From Pseudomonas oryzagri (lineage in GTDB: Bacteria > Pseudomonadota > Gammaproteobacteria > Pseudomonadales > Pseudomonadaceae), in the NCBI RefSeq assembly GCF_020831405.1, contig NZ_JAJHPU010000043.1, positions 62,001 through 126,000 on the forward strand: 64,000 bases of DNA. The letters run 5' to 3'. The position numbers and the translations under genes were made by a program. The notes under the pieces are model-generated. The model was not told the DNA's origin, ran no database searches, and worked only from the letters and a program-made list of their open reading frames with translations. This document shows positions 18,501-26,806 of this stretch, piece by piece (within the stretch, counting starts at the first letter, position 1; each line of letters starts with the position of its first letter).

Positions 18501-18559
18501 TGTAGGAGCGAATTCATTCGCGACCTGGTCGCGAAGTCGCGAATGAATTCGCTCCTACA
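18501..18559. repeat. REP-like inverted pair, variant of the GGGGCGAAT family
   Basis: Arms 18501-18524 and 18536-18559 are perfect 24-base inverted copies with an 11-base loop. They begin TGTAGGAGCGAATTCATTCG, one base different from the 6966 family over the shared core. The element could also act as an mRNA stabiliser after the porin gene. Confidence 0.9.
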
Positions 18560-18598
18560 CCGTTCATGCGATTGCCTTGGTTGGCAATGCGGCAGAGG

Positions 18599-19789
18599 TT
18601 AGAAGTAGTAGCCGACGTTGCTGTACAGCTGGTTCTCCCAGCGGTCGCTGCCGCCGGCGCCGAGGCTCTGGGTGTAGCTGCCGCCGCCGATGTACGGGTC
18701 GTGCTTGCCGTGCAGCCATTCCAGGGCGATCCACAGCGGGCCGAAGGTGAACGAGCTGCCGGCGATGAAGCGCTGCGAGTCCTCGAAGCCGCTGGCATCC
18801 TTGGTGAAGTGGCTGTAGTTGGCATAGAACTTCACCCCGGAGAACCAGCCGTACTGGCCGGGCAGGGCGTAGCTGAGGTCGGCGACGTACAGGTTGCCCT
18901 TGGCGGCGACGTTGAAGGTGCCGTCGAAGCTGCCGAAGGACACCAGGCGGTCGCTGCCGGGGTTCTCCGGGCTCATCGACTGGCGCGCGGCGAGCAGCTG
19001 CACGCCCCACGGGCCGTTCTGGCCGAGGTAGTGCACGGCGAAGGCGCGGCGGTCGCCGTCCTTGCCGGTGTCCTGGTTCTCCAGCGTCGAGGCCAGCGCC
19101 GACACGCCGACTTCCGAGGCCCAGTCGCCGAGCTGCAGGTTGCGCGCCAGGCGGGCGACGACGATGTTCTCCTCGTGGTTGTCGCTGCCGTCGACCACGT
19201 AGCCGTCGGCCGTCGCCACGCTGGTGCCGTAGGTGCGCCCGCCGCGGCTGGTGCCCTTGCCCTGTTCGGCCGGCATGGCGAACCAGGCGGCCTGCAGGTC
19301 CCAGTCGGCGTTCTTCTGGGTGTACTTGATGCCGATGTCCTGGGTGTCCTCCAGGCCGATCACGTTGCCCAGCGACTCGAAGAAGGTGCTGCCGAAGTAG
19401 GGCTGCAGGCCGAACGGAATCGGCATCAGGCCGGCCTGCACCTGGCGCTCGGCGTCGAACCTGTAGCCCAGCCAGGCGTACTCGGCGAAGGAGATGTCGC
19501 CGATCTTGTCGGTGTAGTCGAACGGGCGGTGCTTGCCGTAGAAGCGGTACTTGGCCGCGCCGATCCAGCTGTCCGAGCTGTAGGTGGCGGTGAGGAAGGC
19601 GGTGTCGAAACCGAATTCCGAGATGTCGCGGTCCGGGTCGTAGTCCAGGCGGCCGCGGATGGCGCCGCCGAGGTCGAGGTTGTCGGTGACCTGCACGGCG
19701 GCGGCCGGCAGGGCGAAGGCGGTCAGCAGCGGCGCGGCCAGCAGCGGCCATAGCAGCAGGGTGGAGCGGCGGGTGAGCGGGTGACGCAT
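18599..19789 (-). CDS. Outer-membrane porin-like beta-barrel protein
   Basis: A 396-residue protein with a signal peptide (MRHPLTRRSTLLLWPLLAAP, cleavage likely after ALPAAA, about residue 30), alternating aromatic and polar strands throughout, and the C-terminal aromatic ending of outer-membrane barrels (...NVGYYF). It is not OprD by any motif I know; it resembles the general Gram-negative porin families. Its position between the permease and hyuBA suggests it admits the same substrate. GGAG lies 8 bases before the ATG at 19789, and the mature chain begins VQVTDNLDLGGAIRGR. An AAAACAACGACAA stretch precedes the ribosome-binding site. Confidence 0.8.
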   Translation of the reverse strand: MRHPLTRRSTLLLWPLLAAPLLTAFALPAAAVQVTDNLDLGGAIRGRLDYDPDRDISEFGFDTAFLTATYSSDSWIGAAKYRFYGKHRPFDYTDKIGDISFAEYAWLGYRFDAERQVQAGLMPIPFGLQPYFGSTFFESLGNVIGLEDTQDIGIKYTQKNADWDLQAAWFAMPAEQGKGTSRGGRTYGTSVATADGYVVDGSDNHEENIVVARLARNLQLGDWASEVGVSALASTLENQDTGKDGDRRAFAVHYLGQNGPWGVQLLAARQSMSPENPGSDRLVSFGSFDGTFNVAAKGNLYVADLSYALPGQYGWFSGVKFYANYSHFTKDASGFEDSQRFIAGSSFTFGPLWIALEWLHGKHDPYIGGGSYTQSLGAGGSDRWENQLYSNVGYYF

Positions 19790-19805
19790 CGGGTGTCTCC
19801 GGGTG

Positions 19806-19818
19806 TTGTCGTTGTTTT
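19806..19818 (-). promoter_or_regulatory. A-rich Crc/Hfq-like motif in the porin leader
   Basis: The minus strand reads AAAACAACGACAA, two overlapping 7-of-8 matches to AAnAAnAA, directly upstream of the GGAG ribosome-binding site. Confidence 0.45.
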
Positions 19819-19899
19819 GCGGGCACACCGGAAGCGCACCGCCGGGAGGCGGCGCGTTCCGTGATGGGGAGGATGGGCAGGCGGGTGCCTGCCCCGGGC

Positions 19900-21231
19900 T
19901 CAGAGGCTGTCGGTGCCGGCCGACCAGGCGCGGCGGCGGCCGCTGGCCAGCAGGCGGTAGCCGGCGAAGGCGACCACGAAGGTGGCCGGCGCCGAGAAGG
20001 TCGCCAGGCTGGCGTTACCGGCCTTGAGCAGGACGATGCCGGTCGCCGCTGCGACGAACCAGGCCAGCAGACCACGAGCGTCGAAGGCCGGCAGGCTGGC
20101 GTCGTCGGCCGCCGGCGCCCCGCGGGCGGCGAGGATGTGCGCCAGGGCGATGGCCACCCAGGCGACGATGAAGATGCTCTGCCAAGCCAGCGCCTGGAGG
20201 ATGTAGCTGAACACGTCGAAGCGCATCAGCAGGTAGACCGTGAGGCCGGTGAGCGCCGCCCAGACCATGTAGGGTGCGCGGCCGCCGAGGCCTGCGCACA
20301 GTGCCTGCAGGTTGGTGGCGCCGAGGAAGAAGTTGCCGGTGTTGATGCGCGTCTGGGTGACCCAGACGAACAGCAGGCCCCAGAGACCCATCAGCTGGAC
20401 GATCGACAGCACCACCGACACCTCGCTGACACCGCCCTCGGTGGGGATGGTGGCGGCGAGGAAGATCCCGGCCAGGCCGTTGAGCAGGAAGGCCACGGCG
20501 TAGAACGGCATGCCGAAGTTGAAGCGCGCGTGGTAGTCGCTGTCTTCCGGGCGACCGAAGCGGGCGTAGTCCCAGGTGTACATCATCAGCACCCAGACAC
20601 CCATGAAGTAGGTGAAGCAGTTCCACCAGCCGTGCGCGGGCGCGCCGCCTTCCGGCGCCAGCTCCAGCCAGGCGGCGGAGTAGCCGTACTGGTCGACCGC
20701 CATCAGCAGGGTCGCCGCGAGGCCGAGCAGGTACAGCGGCAGCAGCACACCGTTGAGCTTGTCCAGCCAGCGCATGGCGTGGCCGAAGATCAGCAGCACG
20801 CTGTACACCACCACGATCAGGTAGGCCTGCTCGAGGCTCACCGCGCCGGCGTAGTGGTTGAGCGCCACCGCCATCACCGAGCCCTCGAAGGCGGCGTAGT
20901 AGATGGCGGTGGCGCTGAACAGCAGCGTCGCCAGCGCGGCGCCGGCGCGGCCGAACAGGCGCCGCGAGAACTGCGCCACCGACAGCCCGCTGGCGATGGC
21001 GTAGCGACTGATCACCGCGTTGATCGCCCCGTAGCAGACCACCGACAGCAGCAGGCCGATGATCGCGTTGCGTGTGCCGAAGCCCATCGCCAGCGCGGCG
21101 CCGACCACCAGGTAGAACATCGCGCTGCAGATGCCCCACCAGGCCATGGTCAGCGAGCCGCGGCTGAGACGTTGATCGAGGGGTACCGCGCTATCGGTAC
21201 CCGAATGCTGGTTTGCAGGTTTTCCGGCCAT
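19900..21231 (-). CDS. NCS1-family (cytosine/allantoin/hydantoin-type) permease
   Basis: A 443-residue inner-membrane cation symporter of the nucleobase:cation NCS1 family, related to CodB and PucI. About twelve apolar segments are visible from residue 30 on. WWGICSAMFYLVVGAALAMG in the first helix and GWWNCFTYFMGVWVLMMYTW in the middle fit the family. Members carry cytosine, uracil, allantoin, hydantoins or thiamine, and the hyuBA neighbours favour a hydantoin or other cyclic amide. The ATG at 21231 has only a weak AAGAGA site, and that site is overlapped by the AACAACAACAA stretch, the best Crc/Hfq-like motif in the cluster. Confidence 0.87.
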   Translation of the reverse strand: MAGKPANQHSGTDSAVPLDQRLSRGSLTMAWWGICSAMFYLVVGAALAMGFGTRNAIIGLLLSVVCYGAINAVISRYAIASGLSVAQFSRRLFGRAGAALATLLFSATAIYYAAFEGSVMAVALNHYAGAVSLEQAYLIVVVYSVLLIFGHAMRWLDKLNGVLLPLYLLGLAATLLMAVDQYGYSAAWLELAPEGGAPAHGWWNCFTYFMGVWVLMMYTWDYARFGRPEDSDYHARFNFGMPFYAVAFLLNGLAGIFLAATIPTEGGVSEVSVVLSIVQLMGLWGLLFVWVTQTRINTGNFFLGATNLQALCAGLGGRAPYMVWAALTGLTVYLLMRFDVFSYILQALAWQSIFIVAWVAIALAHILAARGAPAADDASLPAFDARGLLAWFVAAATGIVLLKAGNASLATFSAPATFVVAFAGYRLLASGRRRAWSAGTDSL

Positions 21232-21241
21232 GACAGATCTC

Positions 21242-21253
21242 TTGTTGTTGTTG
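21242..21253 (-). promoter_or_regulatory. Crc/Hfq-like CA motif in the permease leader
   Basis: The minus strand reads CAACAACAACAA, containing two overlapping perfect AAnAAnAA matches, 10 bases before the ATG and covering the ribosome-binding site. Confidence 0.6.
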
Positions 21254-21820
21254 GAAGAAGCGAGAGGTCATGACAGTAGAAAAAACGCCGCCGCCGGGCT
21301 TGCCGCTGCGGGCCCGGGGTTTTGTCGCTGGGTGTACTCAGGCTGCGTGGGGCGGTAGCGGATGCGCCGACGCCAGACGCGTGTTGGCGGGAGTGCGCAG
21401 CTGTTGCACGATCGGTCGCAGAGAGGGGCGACGTCCCCGACGGCAGGAACCACCAAAGCTGCAGGTCGCGGCGAGCGGATACGCCCGGGAGCCCTGCAAC
21501 CGAGGCATGACGGCGGCCAACGTAAAACGCTGTGGCCATCTCCGAGGTCGCCCCCGGAGGTGTCCACAGCGCCTTTTCCGCTCGGATCAGCTGGCCAGGG
21601 TTGGCCTGGCCAGGCTGTTGCGAATTCCATCGCTGCTTCCGCCAGCTCTTCAATATGGCGCCGCGCGAATTCCGCTCGAAGGCGCAGCTGATGCACTGAA
21701 GCCGACAGCTGGCGGCCGCGCCCCAGGCGTGCCACCCTCTACCCGGATGGGGCGAGATAGACGGCTTGCCGATGGGGCGCCGGCCAGCGGGCGAGCGGTC
21801 GCCCCGGTCGGAACAGCTAC

Positions 21821-21828
21821 AAGAAGAA
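21821..21828 (+). promoter_or_regulatory. Crc/Hfq-like CA motif before the GATase-AraC gene
   Basis: AAGAAGAA, a perfect AAnAAnAA, lies 18 bases before the ATG and just upstream of the AAGGGG ribosome-binding site. Confidence 0.5.
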
Positions 21829-21846
21829 CATTGCAAGGGGCCGGGA

Positions 21847-22896
21847 ATGGTCAGCAGAAGGCACTTCAGCGATGCCATGCAGGGGCAGAACCTCCGCTTC
21901 GTGGGCGAGCACGGCAAGGAGTCGCCGCGTCAGGCGCGGGTGGGCTTTCTGCTGCTCGAGCATTTTTCGCTGCCGGCGTTCACCCAGGCGCTGGATACCC
22001 TGGTCACCGCCAATCTGATCAGGTCGGAAGCCTTCACCACCAAGACCTTCAGCCTCACTGGCGAACCGGTCACCAGCGACCTGGGGCTGGTCATCTGCCC
22101 GAACGCCGCCCTGGCCAGCCGCGATCTGCACGGCCTGGACCTGCTGGTGGTGTGCGGCGGGTTGCGCACCGCGCTGCACGCGGTGCCGGAGCTGACCCAC
22201 CTGCTGCAGGTGGCCGACAGCCGCGGCGTCGCGCTGTCGGGGCTGTGGAATGGCGCCTGGTTCCTCGGCCAGGCGGGCCTGCTCGATGGCTACAAGTGCG
22301 CCGTGCACCCGGAAAACCGCGCCGCGCTGGCCGAGATCGCCAAGGACAGCCAGGTCACCTGCGAGAGCTACATGGTCGACCGCGATCGCCTGACGGCGGC
22401 GAGTCCGACCGGCGCGTTCAACATGATCCTGGAGTGGATCAACAAGCTGCATGGGCGCGGCCTGGTCGACGGGGTGGTCGACATCCTGGCCTTCGAGGAG
22501 TCGCGCTACCGGCGGGCGCGGCCGGCGCTGCACGAGAAGATGAGCGAACCGCTGCGCGAAACGCTCAATCTGATGAGCGCCAATATCGAGGAGCCGCTGA
22601 GCCAGGACCAACTGTCCAGCTATGTCGGCCGCTCCAAGCGTCAGCTCGAACGCCTGTTCCGCGAGCAATTGGGCACCACGCCGGTTCGCTACTACCTCGA
22701 ATTGCGGATTACCGAGAGTCGCCGCCTGTTGCAGCACTCGGATCTGCCCATCGTCGACGTGGCGGTTGCCTGCGGTTTCGTTTCGCCCAGCCATTTCAGC
22801 AAGTGCTACAACTCGTTCTATGGATATCCGCCATCCAAGGAAGTACGCCACGGTTGCGTGAAGTCCATAAAGCCGCAGGTTGCCCAGGTCAAATAA
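21847..22896 (+). CDS. GlxA-type regulator: DJ-1/GATase1 domain plus AraC helix-turn-helix
   Basis: A 349-residue transcription factor. Residues about 30-220 form a DJ-1/PfpI-like glutamine-amidotransferase domain (RVGFLLLEHFSLPAFTQALD, then LLVVCGGLRTAL); the nucleophile-elbow position reads SGLWNGAWFLG with no cysteine, so it is a ligand sensor rather than an enzyme. The AraC DNA-binding region is at about 245-340 (LSQDQLSSYVGRSKRQLERLF and LPIVDVAVACGFVSPSHFSK). Relatives such as GbdR, CdhR and ArgR sense nitrogenous metabolites. It is divergent from the permease and is a likely activator of the cluster. The ATG at 21847 has AAGGGG 6 bases upstream. Confidence 0.88.
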   Translation: MVSRRHFSDAMQGQNLRFVGEHGKESPRQARVGFLLLEHFSLPAFTQALDTLVTANLIRSEAFTTKTFSLTGEPVTSDLGLVICPNAALASRDLHGLDLLVVCGGLRTALHAVPELTHLLQVADSRGVALSGLWNGAWFLGQAGLLDGYKCAVHPENRAALAEIAKDSQVTCESYMVDRDRLTAASPTGAFNMILEWINKLHGRGLVDGVVDILAFEESRYRRARPALHEKMSEPLRETLNLMSANIEEPLSQDQLSSYVGRSKRQLERLFREQLGTTPVRYYLELRITESRRLLQHSDLPIVDVAVACGFVSPSHFSKCYNSFYGYPPSKEVRHGCVKSIKPQVAQVK

Positions 22897-23055
22897 GAGT
22901 TCGGGCGTTGGCCCGGCTAGTTGGCCATCTCCTGCAAACCATCCGATTTTCTTTTCCCGGTACAGGCGCAATCCGTGCCGGGGGAAAACGAGTACGAGCG
23001 GGATCGAATTAAAACTTTTTGTCGGCCCGTTTGGTTTCGACCCCGCTTGCACCCG
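22897..23055. other. Non-coding stretch after the GATase-AraC gene
   Basis: No gene is seen. A small hairpin (TTCCCGGTACAGG to CCGTGCCGGGGGAA) lies at about 22952-22985, followed by AT-rich DNA up to the terminator at 23056. Confidence 0.45.
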
Positions 23056-23086
23056 CAGGGCCACTTCGGTGGCCCTGTGGTTTTTT
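23056..23086 (+). terminator. Intrinsic terminator after the GATase-AraC gene
   Basis: A perfect 9-bp stem, CAGGGCCAC / GTGGCCCTG, with a TTCG loop, then TGGTTTTTT. It lies 159 bases after the stop codon. Confidence 0.88.
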
Positions 23087-23129
23087 GTGTCCTCGATAAA
23101 GAGCCATTCATGCACGGGCGTCGTCATCG

Positions 23130-23374
23130 CGGGGCGAGGTCTGCAGGGCAGGAGGCTGGCGGGATTGCCGATAGCCCGGGGGGCGCATGGGCAGGTCGCG
23201 GATGAACAACCTACTGAGAGATCGCCGCTGGGCGAAACCTTTGTGGCCGCCGACCGCAAGCACTACTTCGTCTGCCGCCGTGATCTGGCCGTCTCGCGGG
23301 AGATGCGCATCCTCCGCGACTGGCTGATGGCGGAGACGCAGGAGTTGCGGGACCGCTGCAGTCAGGCCGGATAA
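23130..23374 (+). pseudogene. Decayed C-terminus of a LysR-type regulator (GcvA-like)
   Basis: The frame ending at the TAA at 23374 translates to SPLGETFVAADRKHYFVCRR, then REMRILRDWLMAET, which matches the last part of GcvA-type LysR effector domains (usually a PLG..., a tyrosine-rich strand, then FRDWLLAE). Just upstream, QEAGGIADSP in another frame resembles the preceding EAGLGIA-LVP segment, so a frameshift separates the two. There is no DNA-binding domain nearby and no good start. It is a gene remnant convergent with batD. Confidence 0.55.
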
Positions 23375-23385
23375 GGGTCGCGCGC

Positions 23386-25059
23386 TCAGCGCGGATACAG
23401 CGGCGGCAGCGAGCCCGGCTTGGGCGGGCGGGCGTTGGCGGTCTGCGGCGGGGGCGGCAGGCTGCCGATCGCCTGCCACAGCGCCTCGCCCTGCCAGGAG
23501 TGGCCACTGGCGCTGTACAGCGCGCCGTTGAGGCCGTCGAGGGCGTCGGACAGCGGCACGAAGCGGGCCGCCATGTCGGCCAGGGTCTCCGGTTGCTGGC
23601 GCGCCCAGGCATCAAGCGCCTGGCGGGTGGCCTGCGGATCGTTGCTCAGGCAGGTGCGCCGCAGGTCGTCCTGCAGGGTGCGCGGGCTGGGGCCGATGGC
23701 GGCGGCGCGGATCACCGCCGGCAGGCGTCGCGCCCGCCACCACAGGGCGAAGCCGAGCAGGGTGGTCAGGGCGAGCACGGCGGTGGCCAGCTGCCAGGGC
23801 CACAGGCGCACCTCGCTGCTGGCCAGGTCGCCCGGCAGCACCGGCTGGGTCTCGGCGACCAGCGCCGGATTTTCCTCCACCTCCAGGCTGTGCGCGGGCA
23901 GGCGGCTGCGCATCAGGCGGTCCTCGACGGTGTTCCACCACACCACTTCCTGCGCCGGCAGCTCGATGCGCCCGGCGGCGGTGGGCACCAGCGCGGTGCT
24001 TTCCTCGCGGCTGCCGACCACGCCGTGCTCGCCGTGGCGATCGTTCAGGCGCGGCTGCTCGGGGTAGCGGCGTAGCCACTGCTCCGGCGCCGGCAGGTCC
24101 AGCACCGGCAATTGCGCGCTGGCCAGGCCCTCGGCGCGCAGCAGCAGGCTGCGGGTCAGCGAGTCGCCGACGCGCACCGTGCCCTGCGCCGGGCTCCAGT
24201 GCTCGCTGAGGGTCAGCACGCGCGCCGGCAGCCAGGGCGCGTCGGCCGGGTAGTCGGCCGGCTTGGGCTTGACCCGCAGGATCAGCTCGGGCGAGCGCAC
24301 CTGCACCGGCCGGCCGCTGCGCGGGCCGAACGGCTGGGCGCCGCCGTTGCCGCCATCCAGGGCGGTGGCGTCGAATTGCAGGGAGGGGATGCGCAGCACG
24401 CCGCTGTGCTGGGGGAACAGCGCGTAGCGGGTCTCGATCACGCCATGGCGCACGCCGTCGATCAGGGTTTCGTAGGTGTGCTGCGGGGCGAGCGCCTCGA
24501 CCCGCGCATCGGCGATCTCCAGCGGGTCCAGGCGGCTGTCGTCGTACAGCGGCACCGAGTGGTAGACGCGCAGGGTGAGGATGGCCTGGGCCTGCACGTA
24601 GACATTGTCGCTGTCCAGGCTGGCGTCGATGAACACCGGCGCCTGGCTGACCGCGGCCACCGACGGCGCCGCGCTGACCTGCAGTTCGATGGCCGGCGAG
24701 CGCGCCGTGCCGACCTGCAGCGGCGGGATCAGCAGGCGTCCGGCGATCTTCGGCTGCAGGCCGATCACCAGGCGGCTGTCCAGATCGCCCGGCGCCTTGT
24801 CCTCGTCGTGGTAGGTCAGCAGGCGGGTGTCGAGCACCTCGAACTGCGCCGCCAGCACGCTCAGGTCGGGACGCCCGCTCGGCGCGGGATCGTCGCTCTC
24901 CAGGTTGAGCTCGACGATCTCGCCCACCGCCAGCTCGCTGCGGTCGACCCAGGCGCGCAGCTCCTCGGCGTGCAGCGGCCGGCCGAGCAGCAGCAGGAGG
25001 GCGGCGAGCAGCCAGGCGCGGCGCGCGCTACGGGGACGGCAGAACAACATGTGGGTCAT
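23386..25059 (-). CDS. batD: BatD-like periplasmic/membrane protein
   Basis: A 557-residue protein with an N-terminal signal peptide (RRAWLLAALLLLLGRPLHAEE, cleaved near residue 30), a long beta-rich region (about 30-410; VDRSELAVGEIVELNLESDD opens the BatD fold), one transmembrane helix (WPWQLATAVLALTTLLGFAL) and a cytoplasmic tail ending in a proline-rich segment. Bat proteins act with MoxR ATPases in envelope-stress tolerance; the mechanism is poorly known. It is the last gene of the operon and overlaps the vWA-TPR gene by 32 bases. I chose the ATG at 25059 (AGGA 9 bases upstream); 25050 is an alternative. Confidence 0.87.
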   Translation of the reverse strand: MTHMLFCRPRSARRAWLLAALLLLLGRPLHAEELRAWVDRSELAVGEIVELNLESDDPAPSGRPDLSVLAAQFEVLDTRLLTYHDEDKAPGDLDSRLVIGLQPKIAGRLLIPPLQVGTARSPAIELQVSAAPSVAAVSQAPVFIDASLDSDNVYVQAQAILTLRVYHSVPLYDDSRLDPLEIADARVEALAPQHTYETLIDGVRHGVIETRYALFPQHSGVLRIPSLQFDATALDGGNGGAQPFGPRSGRPVQVRSPELILRVKPKPADYPADAPWLPARVLTLSEHWSPAQGTVRVGDSLTRSLLLRAEGLASAQLPVLDLPAPEQWLRRYPEQPRLNDRHGEHGVVGSREESTALVPTAAGRIELPAQEVVWWNTVEDRLMRSRLPAHSLEVEENPALVAETQPVLPGDLASSEVRLWPWQLATAVLALTTLLGFALWWRARRLPAVIRAAAIGPSPRTLQDDLRRTCLSNDPQATRQALDAWARQQPETLADMAARFVPLSDALDGLNGALYSASGHSWQGEALWQAIGSLPPPPQTANARPPKPGSLPPLYPR

Positions 25060-26806
25060 CGCGGTTTTCCTGACGGCGCTGCTGCTCGTACCAGAACTTG
25101 CGGCGCAGCAGCTCGGCCGGGTCGTCGGGGATCTGGCGCAGCCATTGTTCGAGGGCCTGGCGTTGTTCGCCCTGTTCGGGCAGGTCGTCGGCGGCGATCG
25201 GCGTGGGCGCCATCGCGCTGTCGCTGCCCAGCGCCTCGTCGCCGGCCGCGCCGGCGCCCAGGGGCGGCGCGCTCGCCGTCTCGGCGCTCGGCTCGTCCTG
25301 CGGGGTGCCGCCGGGCTGCGGCGCTGCCGCCGGTGTGCCGGCCTGCTGGGCCGGATCGCCCGTGCCGGCGTCCTGCTGGCCGCTCTCGCCATTCTGCGCG
25401 GCTGCGGCTGCGGCTGCGGCTGCGGCGGCTGCGGCGGCGGCCTCGCGGTCGCGCAGCAGCTGCTCGACCAGCGCACGGTTGCCCTGCGCCTGCGCCAGCT
25501 GCGGATCCAGGCGCAGGGCCTCGGCGTAGGCCTCCAGCGCGGCCTCCAGCTCGCCGCCCCTGGCCAGGGCGTTGCCGCGATTGTAGTGGGCGGCGGCGTC
25601 GTCGCCCGCGGCGAAGGCGGTGGCGGCGGCGGCGTAGTCGCCGGCCTGGTAGTGGGCGATACCGCGCCACTGCGGATCGTCGAAGCGCTGCGCCGCCGCT
25701 TGCGGCTCCCCGGCCTCGAGCAGGCGGCGGCCCTGCTGGTCGGCGCGCCACCAGAGGTCGGCGAACTCGAAGGCGTAGGCCGGCGGCGGGGTTATCAAGA
25801 GCGCGGCGAAGCCGAACAGCCAGCCGCGCCGGCCGGCGCAGGCGGCCAGCAGGAGCAGCGGCAGCAGCAGCCAGTGGCCCTGGTCGGCCCAGGCGGCAAG
25901 GGTCTTCGACTGGCCACTGCGTTCCCGGCGGGCGCCGCCGGCGCCGAGCAGGCCGAGGCTTTTGAGGTCGCCGTCGTCCAGGCGCAGGTTGCTGTAGCCG
26001 CCGCCCTGGTCGGCGGCGAAGGCCGCCAGCTGCTCGCTGGGCAGGCGCGGCAGGACGATGCCGCCGGCGGCGTCGCGCAGGAAGCCGCCGTCCTCCAGGC
26101 GTATCGGCGCGCCGGACGGGGTGCCGACGCCGAGCAGCAAAAGCGGGTTGTCGCGCCGCGCCAGGGCCTGGCGGATGCCGGCCTGCTCGACCGGATCGAG
26201 TTCGCCGGCGAGCAGCAGCAGGCGGCCCTGGCCGTTGCCGCCCTGGTCGAGCAGGTCCAGGGCGCGTTGCACGGCGAGGTCGGCGCGGCGGCCGGGCACG
26301 GGCATCAGCGAGGGCTTCAGGGCGGCCAGCAGGTTCTGCGCGGTGGCCAGGTCGTTGGACAGCGGCACCAGCACGTGGGCGCTGCCGGCGTAGACGACGA
26401 TGGCGGTGGGCGCCTCGCCGCGCGCGGCGAGCAGGTCGAGCAGCTTGCGCCGCGCCACTTCCAGGCGGGTGGGGGCGAGGTCCTCGGCGAGCATCGTCGG
26501 GGTCAGTTCGAGGATCGCCACCAGCGGATCGCCCCGCTGCTGCGCCGCCTGCTCCTGGTGTTCCCAGCCGGGGCCGAGCAGCGCCAGCAGGGCGAGCAGC
26601 CAGGCCAGGCCCAGCAGCAGCCAGGGCCGGCGGTTCTGCTGGCCGCGGCCGCCGGTCAGCAGCCAGGGCTGGAAAGCCGGCGGCAGCAGCACCTGCCAGC
26701 GGCCCAGGCGCTGCTTGCGGTGCCACAGGCGCCACAGCAGCCAGGCACCCAGCGGCAGCAGGAGCAGCCAGGCGGGCCGGGCGAGGTGGGGCAGCAGCTC
26801 GCTCAT
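25028..26806 (-). CDS. vWA-domain and TPR membrane protein (BatB-BatC type)
   Basis: A 592-residue inner-membrane protein. Residues 1-70 hold two transmembrane helices, about 85-290 a von Willebrand A domain, a further pair of helices follows, and the C-terminal region carries TPR repeats (HYNRGNALARGGELEAALEA) and a low-complexity tail with 15 consecutive alanines (25397-25441) and QNGESGQQD-rich sequence. The metal-site motif is degenerate: the usual DxSxS reads ELTPT in VAILELTPTMLAED, so it may not bind metal. It overlaps the upstream vWA gene by ATGA and batD at its 3' end, indicating coupled translation. Confidence 0.87.
   Translation of the reverse strand: MSELLPHLARPAWLLLLPLGAWLLWRLWHRKQRLGRWQVLLPPAFQPWLLTGGRGQQNRRPWLLLGLAWLLALLALLGPGWEHQEQAAQQRGDPLVAILELTPTMLAEDLAPTRLEVARRKLLDLLAARGEAPTAIVVYAGSAHVLVPLSNDLATAQNLLAALKPSLMPVPGRRADLAVQRALDLLDQGGNGQGRLLLLAGELDPVEQAGIRQALARRDNPLLLLGVGTPSGAPIRLEDGGFLRDAAGGIVLPRLPSEQLAAFAADQGGGYSNLRLDDGDLKSLGLLGAGGARRERSGQSKTLAAWADQGHWLLLPLLLLAACAGRRGWLFGFAALLITPPPAYAFEFADLWWRADQQGRRLLEAGEPQAAAQRFDDPQWRGIAHYQAGDYAAAATAFAAGDDAAAHYNRGNALARGGELEAALEAYAEALRLDPQLAQAQGNRALVEQLLRDREAAAAAAAAAAAAAAAQNGESGQQDAGTGDPAQQAGTPAAAPQPGGTPQDEPSAETASAPPLGAGAAGDEALGSDSAMAPTPIAADDLPEQGEQRQALEQWLRQIPDDPAELLRRKFWYEQQRRQENRDDPHVVLPSP

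Larger units (their letters stand above)
18228..18598. other. Gap between hyuB and the porin gene
   Basis: No gene is supported. In order it holds the AACAACAA leader motif of hyuB, a minus-strand terminator (18388-18414) and a large REP pair (18501-18559). The hyuB promoter must lie in 18250-18388 if the porin transcript stops at the terminator, but I cannot pick one out. Confidence 0.55.
21232..21846. other. Divergent intergenic region, permease and GATase-AraC regulator
   Basis: These 615 bases hold no gene I can support; reading frames here have poor codon use. It should contain both divergent promoters. A weak sigma-54-like element is at 21607-21621, the permease leader motif at 21242-21253 and the regulator leader motif at 21821-21828. 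Confidence 0.5.

Noticed and set aside
21607-21621. Sigma-54-like element TGGCCAGGCTGTTGC
   Set aside because: It misses two -24 positions, lies about 225 bases from the regulator start, and has no support besides the match.
21268-21735. Open frame in the permease-regulator gap with RHIEELAEAAMEFA-like text
   Set aside because: Codon use is unlike the neighbours, there is no ribosome-binding site and no recognisable family.
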